From Sulfurihydrogenibium azorense Az-Fu1 (GTDB lineage Bacteria > Aquificota > Aquificia > Aquificales > Hydrogenothermaceae), in assembly GCF_000021545.1 (NCBI RefSeq), contig NC_012438.1, positions 186,001-250,000 on the forward strand: DNA of 64,000 nt, written 5' to 3'. The position numbers and the translations under genes were made by a program. Positions within the stretch are counted from its first letter, which is position 1. Each line of letters begins with the position of its first letter. A model generated the notes under the pieces. That model was not told the origin of the DNA, made no database searches, and saw only the letters and a list, made by a program, of their open reading frames with translations. Positions 1 to 9,120 of the stretch are shown one piece after another.

Positions 1-194
1 GTTAGATACCCTACAGACCATTTTTTTAGAGCATCTTCAATGTAACTATGTCCATCTGTGTTTCCTTTTAAAGGTATAAATACGCTATCCTGTGTTGAGC
101 TTCGGCTGTCTATGGTAAAGGACTTAACCTCTAAATCTTCTTCAATGTTTAAAATCTTACCTTCAACTACTTTAGCTAAGTCTGTTAATCTCAC
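1..194 (-). CDS. murF: MurF N-terminus, partial (window edge)
   Basis: About 64 codons of a gene running off the left edge on the minus strand. The translation starts VRLTDLAKVVEGKIL and continues with FTIDSRS and VFIPLKGNTDGHSYI, which is the N-terminal UDP-binding domain pattern of Mur ligases, closest to UDP-N-acetylmuramoyl-tripeptide:D-Ala-D-Ala ligase (MurF), a cytoplasmic peptidoglycan precursor enzyme. The start is a GTG that overlaps the TGA of the upstream methyltransferase (GTGA overlap), with a GGAAG ribosome site a few bases before it, so the two are translationally coupled. The ATP-binding and C-terminal domains lie outside the window. MurE shares this fold, so assignment to MurF over MurE is likely but not certain. 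Confidence 0.7.
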   Translation of the reverse strand, partial: MRLTDLAKVVEGKILNIEEDLEVKSFTIDSRSSTQDSVFIPLKGNTDGHSYIEDALKKWSVGYL

Positions 195-802
195 TTCCTA
201 CCTACCATTAAAAATATTGGATATTCTCTATTTTGCCCATCCCTTTCTTTTACTACAGTATAAGCTATATCGTATTGAACATCTTTAAACCCTACCTTTT
301 CAAAAAGGGACTTTAACTCTTCTAAATCAAAGCCAAAATGCTCTACTCCTTCGTTATCATCGTGAAATGTTCCATCTTCTTTTACAAGGTCAGCTATTGC
401 TATGTATCCTCCATCGTTTAACAAAGAGTAAAATTTTTTAAGTATGTTTTGAGTATCTTTAACGTGGTGAAGAGCCATAGAGCTTACTATCACGTCAAAC
501 TTCTGGTCAATATCTTGTTTTTCTAAGTCTACATTTAAAACTTCTACATTATCTATGTTGTTTTCTTTAGCTTTCTTTAAAAAAACTTCACACATTCCTT
601 GAGAGCTATCAACTCCTACAGCCCTACCAACCTTATCAATAAGGAAAAATGTAAGTAGTCCAGTGCCACAGCCAAAGTCAAGAAGTTTCATATCCTTATT
701 TAAAGGAATATGTTTTTTTATATTTTCTGCTACACTTTTAGCAATATTTACTCTCATAGGTTTTTCGTCCCAAGTTAGAGCTGCTATATCAAATCTGCTC
801 AT
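191..802 (-). CDS. class I SAM-dependent methyltransferase
   Basis: A 203-residue UbiE/methyltransferase-11-like protein. Motif I LLDFGCGTG (about residues 40-48) binds S-adenosylmethionine, GVDSS is the acidic loop after strand 2, and DVIVSSMALHHV is motif IV. No membrane segment is seen, so it is cytosolic. The substrate cannot be read from the sequence; ubiquinone/menaquinone, small-molecule and protein methylases all share this fold. The gene sits between an rRNA methylase (ATGA overlap upstream) and murF (GTGA overlap downstream), so it is in a tightly coupled operon, but this does not reveal the substrate. Confidence 0.85.
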   Translation of the reverse strand: MSRFDIAALTWDEKPMRVNIAKSVAENIKKHIPLNKDMKLLDFGCGTGLLTFFLIDKVGRAVGVDSSQGMCEVFLKKAKENNIDNVEVLNVDLEKQDIDQKFDVIVSSMALHHVKDTQNILKKFYSLLNDGGYIAIADLVKEDGTFHDDNEGVEHFGFDLEELKSLFEKVGFKDVQYDIAYTVVKERDGQNREYPIFLMVGRK

Positions 803-1542
803 ATTAAAGCCTCCTTCTTTTTAAATACTTCCCAAAGTGCTATTGCTGTTGCATTTGATACATTAAAAGATGTAATTTTACCTTTCATAGGAATTGATGC
901 AACTATATCAGCTTCTTCTAACACTGACTTTGAGACTCCTTTACCTTCAGACCCAACCACTAACGCAAGAGGAAACGGAAAATCTATCTCGTGTATGTTT
1001 TTACCTCCTTTTTCTACTGCCACAACCCATCCCCCTTTTTTCTTAAACTTTTCCAGTGTATTCCTTAAACTTCCTACCTTTGCTATAGGAAGGTAAAATA
1101 CAGCTCCAGTTGAAGCTTTTACGACTACTTCATTTATTGGGCTTGACCTTTCTTTTGGTAGGATTATACCGCTTACTCCCAGTATTTCTGCTGTTCTCAT
1201 TATACTTCCAACATTTTGAGGGTCTGTAATATGGTCTAAGACAAGTAGTATCCCTTTTTCTTTAATAACTTTATCTATAATCTTATCTTCATTCCAGTAT
1301 TGGATGGGACTTAGTAGTGCAACTACACCTTGAGTTTTTTTTGTACCTGCTAATTCTTCAACCTTTTGTCTTGGAACTTTTTGAACTTTTACTTTCCTTT
1401 CTTCTGCTAACTTTAAAAGGTCTTTAGGTGGATGGGAATCATGGGCTACAAGGATTTTTTCTAAACTTTTCCCCGACCTTAGAGCCTCTATTACTGGATT
1501 TCTACCCCATATTACTAACTTTTCTCCTTTTTCTTCTTTCAA
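799..1542 (-). CDS. rlmB: RlmB/TrmH-family 23S rRNA 2'-O-methyltransferase
   Basis: This 247-residue SpoU/TrmH-class (SPOUT) enzyme has an N-terminal L30e-like RNA-binding part (WGRNPVIEAL near residue 12) and the three C-terminal knot motifs: DPQNVGSIMRTAE, VVGSEGKGVS and IPMKGKITSFNVSNATAIAL. It most likely methylates the ribose of a 23S rRNA guanosine (G2251 in E. coli). The length matches RlmB, but tRNA-directed relatives are close. The start is TTG at 1542, chosen because an AAGGAG site lies eight bases upstream. It is the first gene of the leftward operon and its stop overlaps the next start. Confidence 0.85.
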   Translation of the reverse strand: MKEEKGEKLVIWGRNPVIEALRSGKSLEKILVAHDSHPPKDLLKLAEERKVKVQKVPRQKVEELAGTKKTQGVVALLSPIQYWNEDKIIDKVIKEKGILLVLDHITDPQNVGSIMRTAEILGVSGIILPKERSSPINEVVVKASTGAVFYLPIAKVGSLRNTLEKFKKKGGWVVAVEKGGKNIHEIDFPFPLALVVGSEGKGVSKSVLEEADIVASIPMKGKITSFNVSNATAIALWEVFKKKEALI

Positions 1543-1611
1543 ATAAACACTCCTTGATAAACTCTATAGTTGATGTTAAATTATACTATCATAATTTTAA
1601 CAAAGGTAATG

Positions 1612-1836
1612 ATGGAAACCATAGGAAAAACTCTCGTATTTTTAGGTTTGGTTTTGGTAGTAATGGGATTTTTGTTTATTTTTTTAGAAAAACTACCTTT
1701 TGGAATAGGAAAACTTCCGGGTGATATACTTATAAAAAAAGATAACTTTACATTTTACTTTCCTTTAACCACATCTTTAATTTTAAGTGTTATTCTTTCC
1801 CTAATTTTTATACTCCTATCTAAATTTTCAAAATGA
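1612..1836 (+). CDS. DUF2905 small membrane protein
   Basis: A 74-residue protein with two hydrophobic helices (about residues 4-22 and 48-70) joined by FGIGKLPGDILIKKDN, the conserved loop of the DUF2905 family of bacterial inner-membrane proteins. Its function is unknown. The reading frame is open further upstream, but the AAAGG at 1602-1606 is correctly spaced only for the ATG at 1612 (the ATG at 1609 is too close). It is the first gene of the rightward cluster, divergent from rlmB, and its stop overlaps the queA start as ATGA, so the pair is coupled. Confidence 0.8.
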   Translation: METIGKTLVFLGLVLVVMGFLFIFLEKLPFGIGKLPGDILIKKDNFTFYFPLTTSLILSVILSLIFILLSKFSK

Positions 1837-2846
1837 TGAAATTGTCTGATTTTGATTACCATCTTCCAAAAGAACTTATTGCTAAATACCCAGTAGAGCC
1901 AAGGGATAGCTGTCGTTTGATGGTTTTAAATAGAGAAAAAAAGTCTATAGAGCATAGAGTATTTAGAGACATCGTTGATTACCTTCAAGAAGGAGATTTA
2001 CTTGTTTTAAACGATACAAAAGTCATACCTGCAAGACTGATAGGAAAAAAAGAGAAAACAGGAGCAAATATTGAAGTTTTCTTACTCAAACCTGTAGAAG
2101 ATAACATCTGGGAAGCTCTTATAAAAAACGTAAGAAGATTAAAACCGAAAGATAAAATAGTCGTAGCCCAAGACTTTTTTGTAGAGTTTTTAGAAAGACA
2201 AGAAGATAAAGTAATAGTGAAACTTCACAGTAAAGACATAAAAGAAGATTTAGAAAAGTATGGACACATTCCCCTCCCTCCATACATAGAAAGACCAGAT
2301 GAGGAGAAAGATAAGCAGCTTTATCAAACTGTATTTGCAAAAAAAGAAGGCTCTGTAGCATCACCCACGGCTGGACTTCACTTTACAGAAGAACTTCTAA
2401 AGAAGGTAAAAGATAAAGGTGTAAACATAACTTACATAACTCTACACGTAGGCCTTGGAACGTTTAAACCTGTGAAAGAAGAGGATATTACAAAACATAA
2501 GATGCACGAAGAGTTTTACAGCATACCCAAAGAATCTTTAGACCTTATAGAGAAAACAAAAGAATCAGGAAAGTCTGTTATAGCAGTAGGAACAACTGTT
2601 GTAAGAACCCTTGAAAGTTTTGTCCTTACAGGTAAAACCGAAGGTTTTACAGACATTTTCATCTATCCACCTTTTGAGTTTAAGATAGTAGATAAACTTA
2701 TAACAAACTTCCATCTTCCAAAGTCCACTCTCCTTATGCTTGTATCTGCCTTTGCTTCAAAAGATTTCATACTCAAAGCCTACAACGAAGCTGTAAAACA
2801 AAAATACAGATTCTTCAGTTATGGTGATGCTATGTTTATAATATAA
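1833..2846 (+). CDS. queA: S-adenosylmethionine:tRNA ribosyltransferase-isomerase
   Basis: A 337-residue QueA that transfers and isomerises the ribosyl part of AdoMet onto preQ1-modified tRNA to give epoxyqueuosine, the penultimate queuosine step. Family signatures are NDTKVIPARLIGKK, GSVASPTAGLHFT, HVGLGTFKPV and GTTVVRTLES. Length is normal for the family. The first ATG overlaps the preceding stop; a second ATG follows immediately at 1836, and either could be used. No other queuosine gene is in the window, so the pathway is scattered. Confidence 0.95.
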   Translation: MMKLSDFDYHLPKELIAKYPVEPRDSCRLMVLNREKKSIEHRVFRDIVDYLQEGDLLVLNDTKVIPARLIGKKEKTGANIEVFLLKPVEDNIWEALIKNVRRLKPKDKIVVAQDFFVEFLERQEDKVIVKLHSKDIKEDLEKYGHIPLPPYIERPDEEKDKQLYQTVFAKKEGSVASPTAGLHFTEELLKKVKDKGVNITYITLHVGLGTFKPVKEEDITKHKMHEEFYSIPKESLDLIEKTKESGKSVIAVGTTVVRTLESFVLTGKTEGFTDIFIYPPFEFKIVDKLITNFHLPKSTLLMLVSAFASKDFILKAYNEAVKQKYRFFSYGDAMFII

Positions 2847-2896
2847 AAATGTTTTTTTATGTTAGAATATTTTTTGTATAGCTTGGGGATATTAGG

Positions 2897-4210
2897 ATGA
2901 GAAAAATGCCATATAAACTTTTAGAAAGGTTTAAAGAGAGGGTAAGAAAAGAGGTTTGGGAGGAGAAGATAAAAGATTTTCACCCAAAAATCCCAGATAT
3001 AATTTCTGAGATTGAAACGTTTTACGATAGAAGTATTTCAATATCTATTTTAACAGAAGATGATAAGTTGTATTTAAAAAGATTTGTTAAAAGGTATATA
3101 AAGAACTACTTACTTAAATATCCAGATGAGAAGTATGTACTTAATCTTTACAACGCAGGAAAAAGGTTGTTTTTAAAAGGTTATACAGATGAGATACTAT
3201 TGGAAGTTTACAAGATAGTTTATAAATCAGTAGAAAAAGATTCTCTTTTAAAAGAGAAGATAAACTTTGATTTTTTAGTTGTGCTGAGACCTTATATGAA
3301 CTACTCTTTAGACGAAGAAAAGAAGCTGCTAAAAGACAGTAATGTGGAGATGGTATTATCTCTTCAAGAAGCTGCAAAAATACATATAAAAAATAGAAAT
3401 AAATTCTTAAAGGCTGTTGCAGACGGTGATACCGATGTGTTATCCAATCTTCCAGATTATAAAATCTGTGAATTTACAAAATGGCTTGAAGAACACGGTC
3501 AAAAGTATATTGATGAAAAATCCTATGAAGAGGTTTGGCATTTTCATAAGTTGTTCCATGAAAAGTTTGAAAAAATTAAACATATTTACTCTAAAAATAA
3601 AGAGAATAACAGTTTAGCAGTGTATCTCCTTTTAAAAGACATAGAAAACGCTTCTTTAAAACTTCTATTTATCTTAAATAGGATATCTTTAGACAACGTA
3701 TCAAAAATAGCTTTAAAAGATTCTTTGACAGGATTTTTTAATAGACATATGTTAGATGTATTACTATCAAAAGAGACTAGCAGGAGTAAAAGACACGGCT
3801 ACAAAATATCCATACTTATGATGGATTTAGATAACTTTAAGAATATAAACGATATTTACGGTCATTTAGTTGGAGATGAGGTTTTAATGCACTTTTCAAG
3901 GATAGTTAAAAATAATCTAAGGGAATCTGACTATCCTTTTAGATACGGTGGCGAAGAATTTTTAATCCTTTTACCTCATACTGACGAAGAAGGAGCTTTA
4001 GTCGTTGCAGAGAGAATAAGAAAATCTGTAGAAAGTTATAAATTCCCTGTTATTGAAAGAATTACTGTCAGTTGTGGTGTTAGAGAGATAAAAAATTTAG
4101 ACAATCCTTACATTGACATTGAAGAAGCAGATAGATATCTTTATATAGCAAAAAAAACTGGAAAAAATAGGTGCGTATATGGAAGTACTGCTTTCACCGG
4201 CAAAAGTTAA
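2897..4210 (+). CDS. diguanylate cyclase with CZB zinc-sensor domain
   Basis: This 437-residue soluble enzyme makes c-di-GMP. The C-terminal GGDEF domain has the catalytic GGEEF at 351-355, and an intact inhibitory I-site RESD at 342-345 exactly five residues before it, so product inhibition is expected. In the middle, H163, C191, H217 and H221 within ICEFTKW...HFHKLFH match the 3-His/1-Cys zinc pattern of chemoreceptor zinc-binding domains; the spacings (28, 26, 4) are nearly those of E. coli DgcZ. The N-terminal 150 residues are helical and may be a globin-like sensor, which I cannot confirm. Zinc regulation is inferred from DgcZ. Its end overlaps ispE by 32 bp. Confidence 0.88.
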   Translation: MRKMPYKLLERFKERVRKEVWEEKIKDFHPKIPDIISEIETFYDRSISISILTEDDKLYLKRFVKRYIKNYLLKYPDEKYVLNLYNAGKRLFLKGYTDEILLEVYKIVYKSVEKDSLLKEKINFDFLVVLRPYMNYSLDEEKKLLKDSNVEMVLSLQEAAKIHIKNRNKFLKAVADGDTDVLSNLPDYKICEFTKWLEEHGQKYIDEKSYEEVWHFHKLFHEKFEKIKHIYSKNKENNSLAVYLLLKDIENASLKLLFILNRISLDNVSKIALKDSLTGFFNRHMLDVLLSKETSRSKRHGYKISILMMDLDNFKNINDIYGHLVGDEVLMHFSRIVKNNLRESDYPFRYGGEEFLILLPHTDEEGALVVAERIRKSVESYKFPVIERITVSCGVREIKNLDNPYIDIEEADRYLYIAKKTGKNRCVYGSTAFTGKS

Positions 4211-5012
4211 TATAGGTCTATGGATAGTAGAAAAAAGGGATGATGGATACCATAACATATTTTCTTTTTTTCACACAATAGATTTATACGACAGGATATA
4301 CATAAAACCCTCACACACTCTAACTGTAAAAAGTTCTACATTAGACCCTGATTTACAGGAAGAAAAGAACATAGTTTATAAAACAGTTACTTTATTTGAA
4401 AAGACTACCGGAATAGACCAAAACTGGGAGATTTTTATAGAAAAAAATATTCCAGTAGGTGGTGGGCTTGGTGGTGGTAGTTCTAACGCAGCTGTAGTTT
4501 TACAGTTTTTAAACAGTTTCTATAAAAATCCTCTTTCAGAAAAAGACCTTTTTGACCTATCAGTTAAAATAGGGGCTGATGCTCCATTTTTCCTTAAAGG
4601 TGGTTTTGCTCTGGCTCAAGGGATAGGAGAGAAGCTAACATTCTTTGACCAAAGACTTAATGATGAATTGTTTTTAATCTACCCTAATATTAAATCAAAC
4701 ACAGGTGAAGTTTACTCAAAAGTTGATAAAAATATGTTGACAAACAAAGATGATTTGAATATAATATTAAATCTGATAACTGAATACGGTACTAAAAAGA
4801 TTTTTGAAGTTGCAGAAAATAAGTTAGGTGAAATAGCTAAAAAGATATACCCTGAAATTGAGGAAGTTTACAACTTCTTAGAGTATTTAGGTTATAAGCC
4901 TTTTATAACGGGAAGTGGTAGCACAGTTTACTGTGTAGGTAGCCCTTCAAAAGAAGTAGAGACTGCCTGTAAAGTTAGAAATTGGAAATTGATTAAAACA
5001 AGATTCAAATAA
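4179..5012 (+). CDS. ispE: 4-diphosphocytidyl-2-C-methyl-D-erythritol kinase
   Basis: IspE phosphorylates CDP-methylerythritol in the MEP (non-mevalonate) isoprenoid pathway. This 277-residue GHMP kinase shows the N-terminal PAKVNIGLWI, the glycine-rich ATP loop PVGGGLGGGSSNAA near residue 95, IGADAPFF, and the C-terminal GSGSTVYC. It starts inside the end of the upstream cyclase gene (32-bp overlap, different frame), implying cotranscription. The tRNA-Gln gene begins only four bases after its stop. Confidence 0.95.
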   Translation: MEVLLSPAKVNIGLWIVEKRDDGYHNIFSFFHTIDLYDRIYIKPSHTLTVKSSTLDPDLQEEKNIVYKTVTLFEKTTGIDQNWEIFIEKNIPVGGGLGGGSSNAAVVLQFLNSFYKNPLSEKDLFDLSVKIGADAPFFLKGGFALAQGIGEKLTFFDQRLNDELFLIYPNIKSNTGEVYSKVDKNMLTNKDDLNIILNLITEYGTKKIFEVAENKLGEIAKKIYPEIEEVYNFLEYLGYKPFITGSGSTVYCVGSPSKEVETACKVRNWKLIKTRFK

Positions 5013-5016
5013 ACAC

Positions 5017-5089
5017 TGGGGAGTAGTTCAGCTGGCAGAACACCGGTCTTTGGAACCGGGTGTCGGAGGTTCGAGTCCTCCCTCCCCAG
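5017..5089 (+). tRNA. tRNA-Gln (anticodon TTG)
   Basis: A 73-nt cloverleaf: acceptor arms TGGGGAG and CTCCCCA pair perfectly, the anticodon stem CCGGT/ACCGG closes the loop CTTTGGA with anticodon TTG, and GGAGG/CCTCC form the T stem around TTCGAGT. The unusual first base T paired to A is typical of bacterial tRNA-Gln. CCA is not encoded. It lies between ispE and prs with almost no spacer, so it is probably excised from a common transcript. Confidence 0.95.
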
Positions 5090-5119
5090 CTAACAACTTA
5101 CACCTTCCGGAGGAACTCA

Positions 5120-6055
5120 TTGAGTAAAGTCTTAAAATTAATCAGTGGAAATGCAAACAAATCTCTAGCCAAAGAAATTTCCGACTATTTAGAAACTCCT
5201 TTAGTTGATGTTCTTTTAACAAAGTTTAGTGATGGAGAAATTAGAGTTCAAATAAATGAAAATGTTAGAGGAGCTGATGTTTTCGTTATTCAAAGTCTAA
5301 CACATCCTGTAAACGACCATATTATGGAACTTCTTCTTTTATTAGATGCATTGAAAAGGTCTTCAACTCATAGAATAACAGCTGTTATCCCATACTTTGC
5401 CTACGCAAGACAAGATAGAAAAGATAAACCAAGGGTTCCTATAAGTGCAAAACTTTTAGCAGATATAATTCAAAAAGCAGGAGCTGACAGAGTATTAACT
5501 GTCGATCTCCACTCTGCTCAGATACAAGGATTTTTTGACTGTCCTGTAGATAACATATACGCTCTTCCTGTTATTTACGAGTACTTAAAAGCAAAAAATA
5601 TAGAAGATTTAGTTATTGTGTCTCCTGATGCAGGTGGAGTAGAAAGGGCAAGGATGCTCCAAAATAGACTTGGTGGTAATCTTGCTATTATTTATAAGAA
5701 GAGACCTGCTCCCAATGTTGTTGAGACCTTAGACGTTATAGGTAATGTTGAAGGGAAGAATGCAGTTATAATAGACGATATAATAGATACCGCAGGAACT
5801 ATAGTGGCAGCTGCTGATATGTTAAAGTCAAAAGGTGCCAAGTCTGTTATTGCAGCCTGCACCCATCCAGTATTCTCTGGACCTGCTATAGAGAGACTTA
5901 AAAACTCAGCAATAGAAGAAGTGATAGCAACAAACACAATACCCCTAGAAGGAAAGGAGTTTGATAAATTAACTGTTTTATCTGTAGCAGAGTTGATAGG
6001 AGAAGCTATAAAACGTATAAACATTGAAAGTTCTGTAAGCTCACTGTTTATTTAG
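5120..6055 (+). CDS. prs: ribose-phosphate pyrophosphokinase
   Basis: PRPP synthetase converts ribose 5-phosphate and ATP to PRPP for nucleotide, histidine and NAD synthesis. The 311-residue protein has FSDGEIRVQI, YFAYARQDRK, the cation-binding DLHSAQIQGFF, and the PRPP loop VIIDDIIDTAGT. The frame is open back into the tRNA-Gln gene, but GGAGGA at 5109-5114 precedes a TTG at 5120 with good spacing, and the protein then begins SKVLKLISGNAN as expected for the family, so TTG is taken as the start. PRPP users in this window are purF and nadC. Confidence 0.95.
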   Translation: MSKVLKLISGNANKSLAKEISDYLETPLVDVLLTKFSDGEIRVQINENVRGADVFVIQSLTHPVNDHIMELLLLLDALKRSSTHRITAVIPYFAYARQDRKDKPRVPISAKLLADIIQKAGADRVLTVDLHSAQIQGFFDCPVDNIYALPVIYEYLKAKNIEDLVIVSPDAGGVERARMLQNRLGGNLAIIYKKRPAPNVVETLDVIGNVEGKNAVIIDDIIDTAGTIVAAADMLKSKGAKSVIAACTHPVFSGPAIERLKNSAIEEVIATNTIPLEGKEFDKLTVLSVAELIGEAIKRINIESSVSSLFI

Positions 6056-6064
6056 GGTAAAAAA

Positions 6065-7024
6065 ATGAAGCTGGCAATACTAGATGCAAAAACTTTAGGG
6101 GACGATATAGATTTAAATATTTTTAGAGATTTTGGATATATTGAAATATACCCTATCACAAAAACAAAAGAAGAGACCATTGAAAGGGTGAAAGATAAAA
6201 ACATAATCATTACAAACAAAGTTATTATAGATAAAGATGTTATGGATAACGCCCCTTATTTAAAGCTAATCTGTGTTGCTGCTACAGGTTATAACAATGT
6301 AGATATAAATTACGCTAAACAAAAAGGTATAGCAGTTACAAACGTAGCTGGGTACTCTACAAACAGTGTAGTTCAACACACTTTTGCTATGTTATTTTAT
6401 CTTCTTGAAAACTTAAGGTACTACGATGATTACGTAAAATCTGGTGAGTACTCAAAAAGTCCTATTTTTACCCATTTAGATAGACCTTTCTGGGAGTTAA
6501 ACGGAAAGACTTGGGGAGTAATAGGACTTGGGACAATAGGTAAAAAAGTAGCCCAAGTGGCAGAAAGTTTTGGATGTGATGTAATATACTACTCAACATC
6601 TGGGAAAAATTTAGACCAAACCTACCCTCATAAAGGGTTAGATGAACTTCTTTCCATATCTGATATTGTTTCAATCCACGCACCTCTTAACGAATACACA
6701 AAAAATCTTATAACATACGATAAAATAAAACTTATGAAAAAAACAGCTATACTCCTTAACCTTGGAAGAGGTGGTATAGTTAACGAAAGAGACTTGGCAA
6801 AGGCTTTAGACGAAGGTTTAATAGCAGCTGCCGGATTAGACGTTTTAGAGAAAGAACCAATAGACCCAGACAACCCATTACTTTTTATAAAAAACAAAGA
6901 CAGACTTTTAATAACACCTCATATAGCTTGGACAAGTATAGAAGCAAGACAAACCCTTGTAAAAGAGATATACCTAAATATAGAAGCCTTTATCCGTGGT
7001 AAACAGAGGAACAGAGTTTGCTAA
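6065..7024 (+). CDS. D-2-hydroxyacid dehydrogenase (NAD)
   Basis: A 319-residue member of the D-isomer-specific 2-hydroxyacid dehydrogenases. The NAD-binding Rossmann loop GVIGLGTIGKKVA lies near residue 153. Active-site elements are Arg in NLGRGGIVNE, Glu in LEKEPID and His in TPHIAW. Substrate could be hydroxypyruvate, glycerate or a branched 2-keto acid; this cannot be decided here. The gene follows prs by nine bases and its last codons overlap the TTG start of the helicase gene. Confidence 0.88.
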   Translation: MKLAILDAKTLGDDIDLNIFRDFGYIEIYPITKTKEETIERVKDKNIIITNKVIIDKDVMDNAPYLKLICVAATGYNNVDINYAKQKGIAVTNVAGYSTNSVVQHTFAMLFYLLENLRYYDDYVKSGEYSKSPIFTHLDRPFWELNGKTWGVIGLGTIGKKVAQVAESFGCDVIYYSTSGKNLDQTYPHKGLDELLSISDIVSIHAPLNEYTKNLITYDKIKLMKKTAILLNLGRGGIVNERDLAKALDEGLIAAAGLDVLEKEPIDPDNPLLFIKNKDRLLITPHIAWTSIEARQTLVKEIYLNIEAFIRGKQRNRVC

Positions 7025-9120
7025 GAGACCCTATTCTTGATGGACTAAACGATAGACAAAAAGAAGCTGTTTTACACTTTGAAAGTCCATTACTCGTTCT
7101 GGCAGGAGCTGGTTCAGGAAAAACAAAAGTTATAACTCATAAAATAATGTATCTTGTCAAATCCTTAGGTATTCCTATTCACAGAATTCTTGCCATTACT
7201 TTTACAAATAAAGCCGCAGAAGAGATGAAAGAGAGGGTAGAAAAAGCCCTCGGAGAAAGGCCTCAGTGGGTAATGACTTTTCACAGTTTTGCAGCAAAAT
7301 TTTTACGATTTGAAGCTGAAAAGGTTGGATACGATAGAAACTTTGTTATATACGATGAAGATGACAGTAAAAAGTTAATCAAAAAAGTTTTAAAAGATTT
7401 AAACTTAAACGAAGAGTTAATTAAACCTGACAAAGTAAAAGATTACATATCTAAGATAAAACAAGAAGACAATCCAGAAGAGTATTTGGATTTACTATCT
7501 TTCTCTGTACCTCACATAAGGAATATTTACGAAAAATATGAAGAAGATCTAAAAAACAGCAACGCTTTTGATTTTGATGATTTACTTGTAAAGTCTGTAA
7601 AGATACTGAAAAACAATCCAGAGATACTTCAAAGATGGCAAAACAAATTTGATTATATCCTTGTAGATGAGTACCAAGACACAAACAAAGTTCAACATCA
7701 ACTTTTAAAACTTTTAGTTGGCAGTAGAAACACTATAACTGTTGTAGGAGACCCGGCCCAGTGTATATACACATGGAGAGGAGCCCATCCTGAAAACATA
7801 TTAGATTTTGAAAAAGACTTTCCTGGTACAAAGATAATAAAACTTGAAAGAAACTACAGAAGTACAAAAAAGATATTAGATGCAGCTAACGCTGTAATAT
7901 CCAAGTCAAAAGGAAAGTGGAAATCAAAACTTTTAACCCTCTGGACAGAAAAAGAGGAAGGAGAGGAGATAAGATTAGTTGCCCTATCTAACGAAAAAGA
8001 AGAAGCCTCTTTTATTGCAAGAAAGATAAAGGAGCTGTCTTCTGCTACCGATTACAAAGATTTTGCAATCTTGGTAAGAATGTCTTTCTTAACAAGGAAC
8101 TTAGAAGAAGCTATGATGCTAAACTCGATACCTTACCAGATAGTTGGTGGTCTTAAATTCTACGAAAGAGCAGAAGTTAAAGATATACTATCTTACTTAA
8201 GGCTGGCTTTAAACCCAAAGGACTATGCAAGTTTTGAAAGGTCTTTAACAACACCACCAAGAGGTATTGGAGAAAAAGGATTAGAAGTTATAAAATCAAA
8301 CTTTGTAGATAACTGGATAGAAGCTCTGAAAAAAAGTCTTCCACATTTTAATCAAAAGGTAAAAAGTAGTATAAAAGAGTATTTAGATTTAATGGATTAT
8401 GTAATAGAAAATGCAAATCTAAACCCTTCTAAAGTTGTTAAACATATCTTTGAGAAGATAAAATACGAAGAGTACTTACAGAAAGAGTATAGCAAAGACT
8501 GGGAAGATAGAGTGGCCAACATAAACGAGCTTATAGTAGCCCTTGAAGAGATTGAAAAGTCTGGAAAGACCTTAACAGAGTTTTTAGAAGAGAGCTCCCT
8601 ATCCCAAGCTCAAGATAACCTTGAAGATACAAATAAAGTGAAGATAATGACAGTCCATGCCGCAAAAGGTCTTGAGTTTAATACGGTATTTGTTGCTGGT
8701 TTAGAAGATGGTATATTTCCATCTGGTAGGTCTTTTGACGACCCTACCCAACTTGAAGAAGAAAGAAGACTGTTTTATGTAGCAATAACAAGAGCTAAAG
8801 AGAGACTTTTCTTAACTTATGCAAAAGAAAGGAAAAGTTTTGGGAATAAATCAGTTCCTACTAAATTATCCCAGTTTTTAAAAGATATAAAAGAACATGT
8901 AAAATCTCAATCTACGTCAAAAAGTGCTTCTCCTCAGCATACTGCTGTCAAATATAAAACTAATAAACCTTCAGATGGAGAGATTGAAGCTGGAATGCTT
9001 GTAAAACATCAAGTTTTTGGAAAAGGTGTAGTAAAGTCTGTAATAGGGAAAAATGCAAAAGTTTTATTTGAAAAGCATGGGGAAAAAACCATACATATAG
9101 ACTTTTTAGAAAAAGTTTAA
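7018..9120 (+). CDS. pcrA: UvrD/PcrA-type superfamily 1 DNA helicase
   Basis: A 700-residue 3'-5' helicase used in nucleotide excision and mismatch repair and in clearing RecA or stalled forks. Ordered motifs: Walker A LAGAGSGKT, Ia TFTNKAAEEM, Walker B VDEYQDTN, III GDPAQCIYTWRGA, IV ERNYRS, V TVHAAKGLEF and VI FYVAITRAKERL. The last 50 residues (VKHQVFGKGVV...VLFEKHGEKTI) are the Tudor-like tail that binds RNA polymerase in PcrA. The start is TTG, overlapping the upstream gene. UvrD and PcrA cannot be separated by sequence alone. The stop overlaps convergently with the next gene. Confidence 0.93.
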   Translation: MLRDPILDGLNDRQKEAVLHFESPLLVLAGAGSGKTKVITHKIMYLVKSLGIPIHRILAITFTNKAAEEMKERVEKALGERPQWVMTFHSFAAKFLRFEAEKVGYDRNFVIYDEDDSKKLIKKVLKDLNLNEELIKPDKVKDYISKIKQEDNPEEYLDLLSFSVPHIRNIYEKYEEDLKNSNAFDFDDLLVKSVKILKNNPEILQRWQNKFDYILVDEYQDTNKVQHQLLKLLVGSRNTITVVGDPAQCIYTWRGAHPENILDFEKDFPGTKIIKLERNYRSTKKILDAANAVISKSKGKWKSKLLTLWTEKEEGEEIRLVALSNEKEEASFIARKIKELSSATDYKDFAILVRMSFLTRNLEEAMMLNSIPYQIVGGLKFYERAEVKDILSYLRLALNPKDYASFERSLTTPPRGIGEKGLEVIKSNFVDNWIEALKKSLPHFNQKVKSSIKEYLDLMDYVIENANLNPSKVVKHIFEKIKYEEYLQKEYSKDWEDRVANINELIVALEEIEKSGKTLTEFLEESSLSQAQDNLEDTNKVKIMTVHAAKGLEFNTVFVAGLEDGIFPSGRSFDDPTQLEEERRLFYVAITRAKERLFLTYAKERKSFGNKSVPTKLSQFLKDIKEHVKSQSTSKSASPQHTAVKYKTNKPSDGEIEAGMLVKHQVFGKGVVKSVIGKNAKVLFEKHGEKTIHIDFLEKV

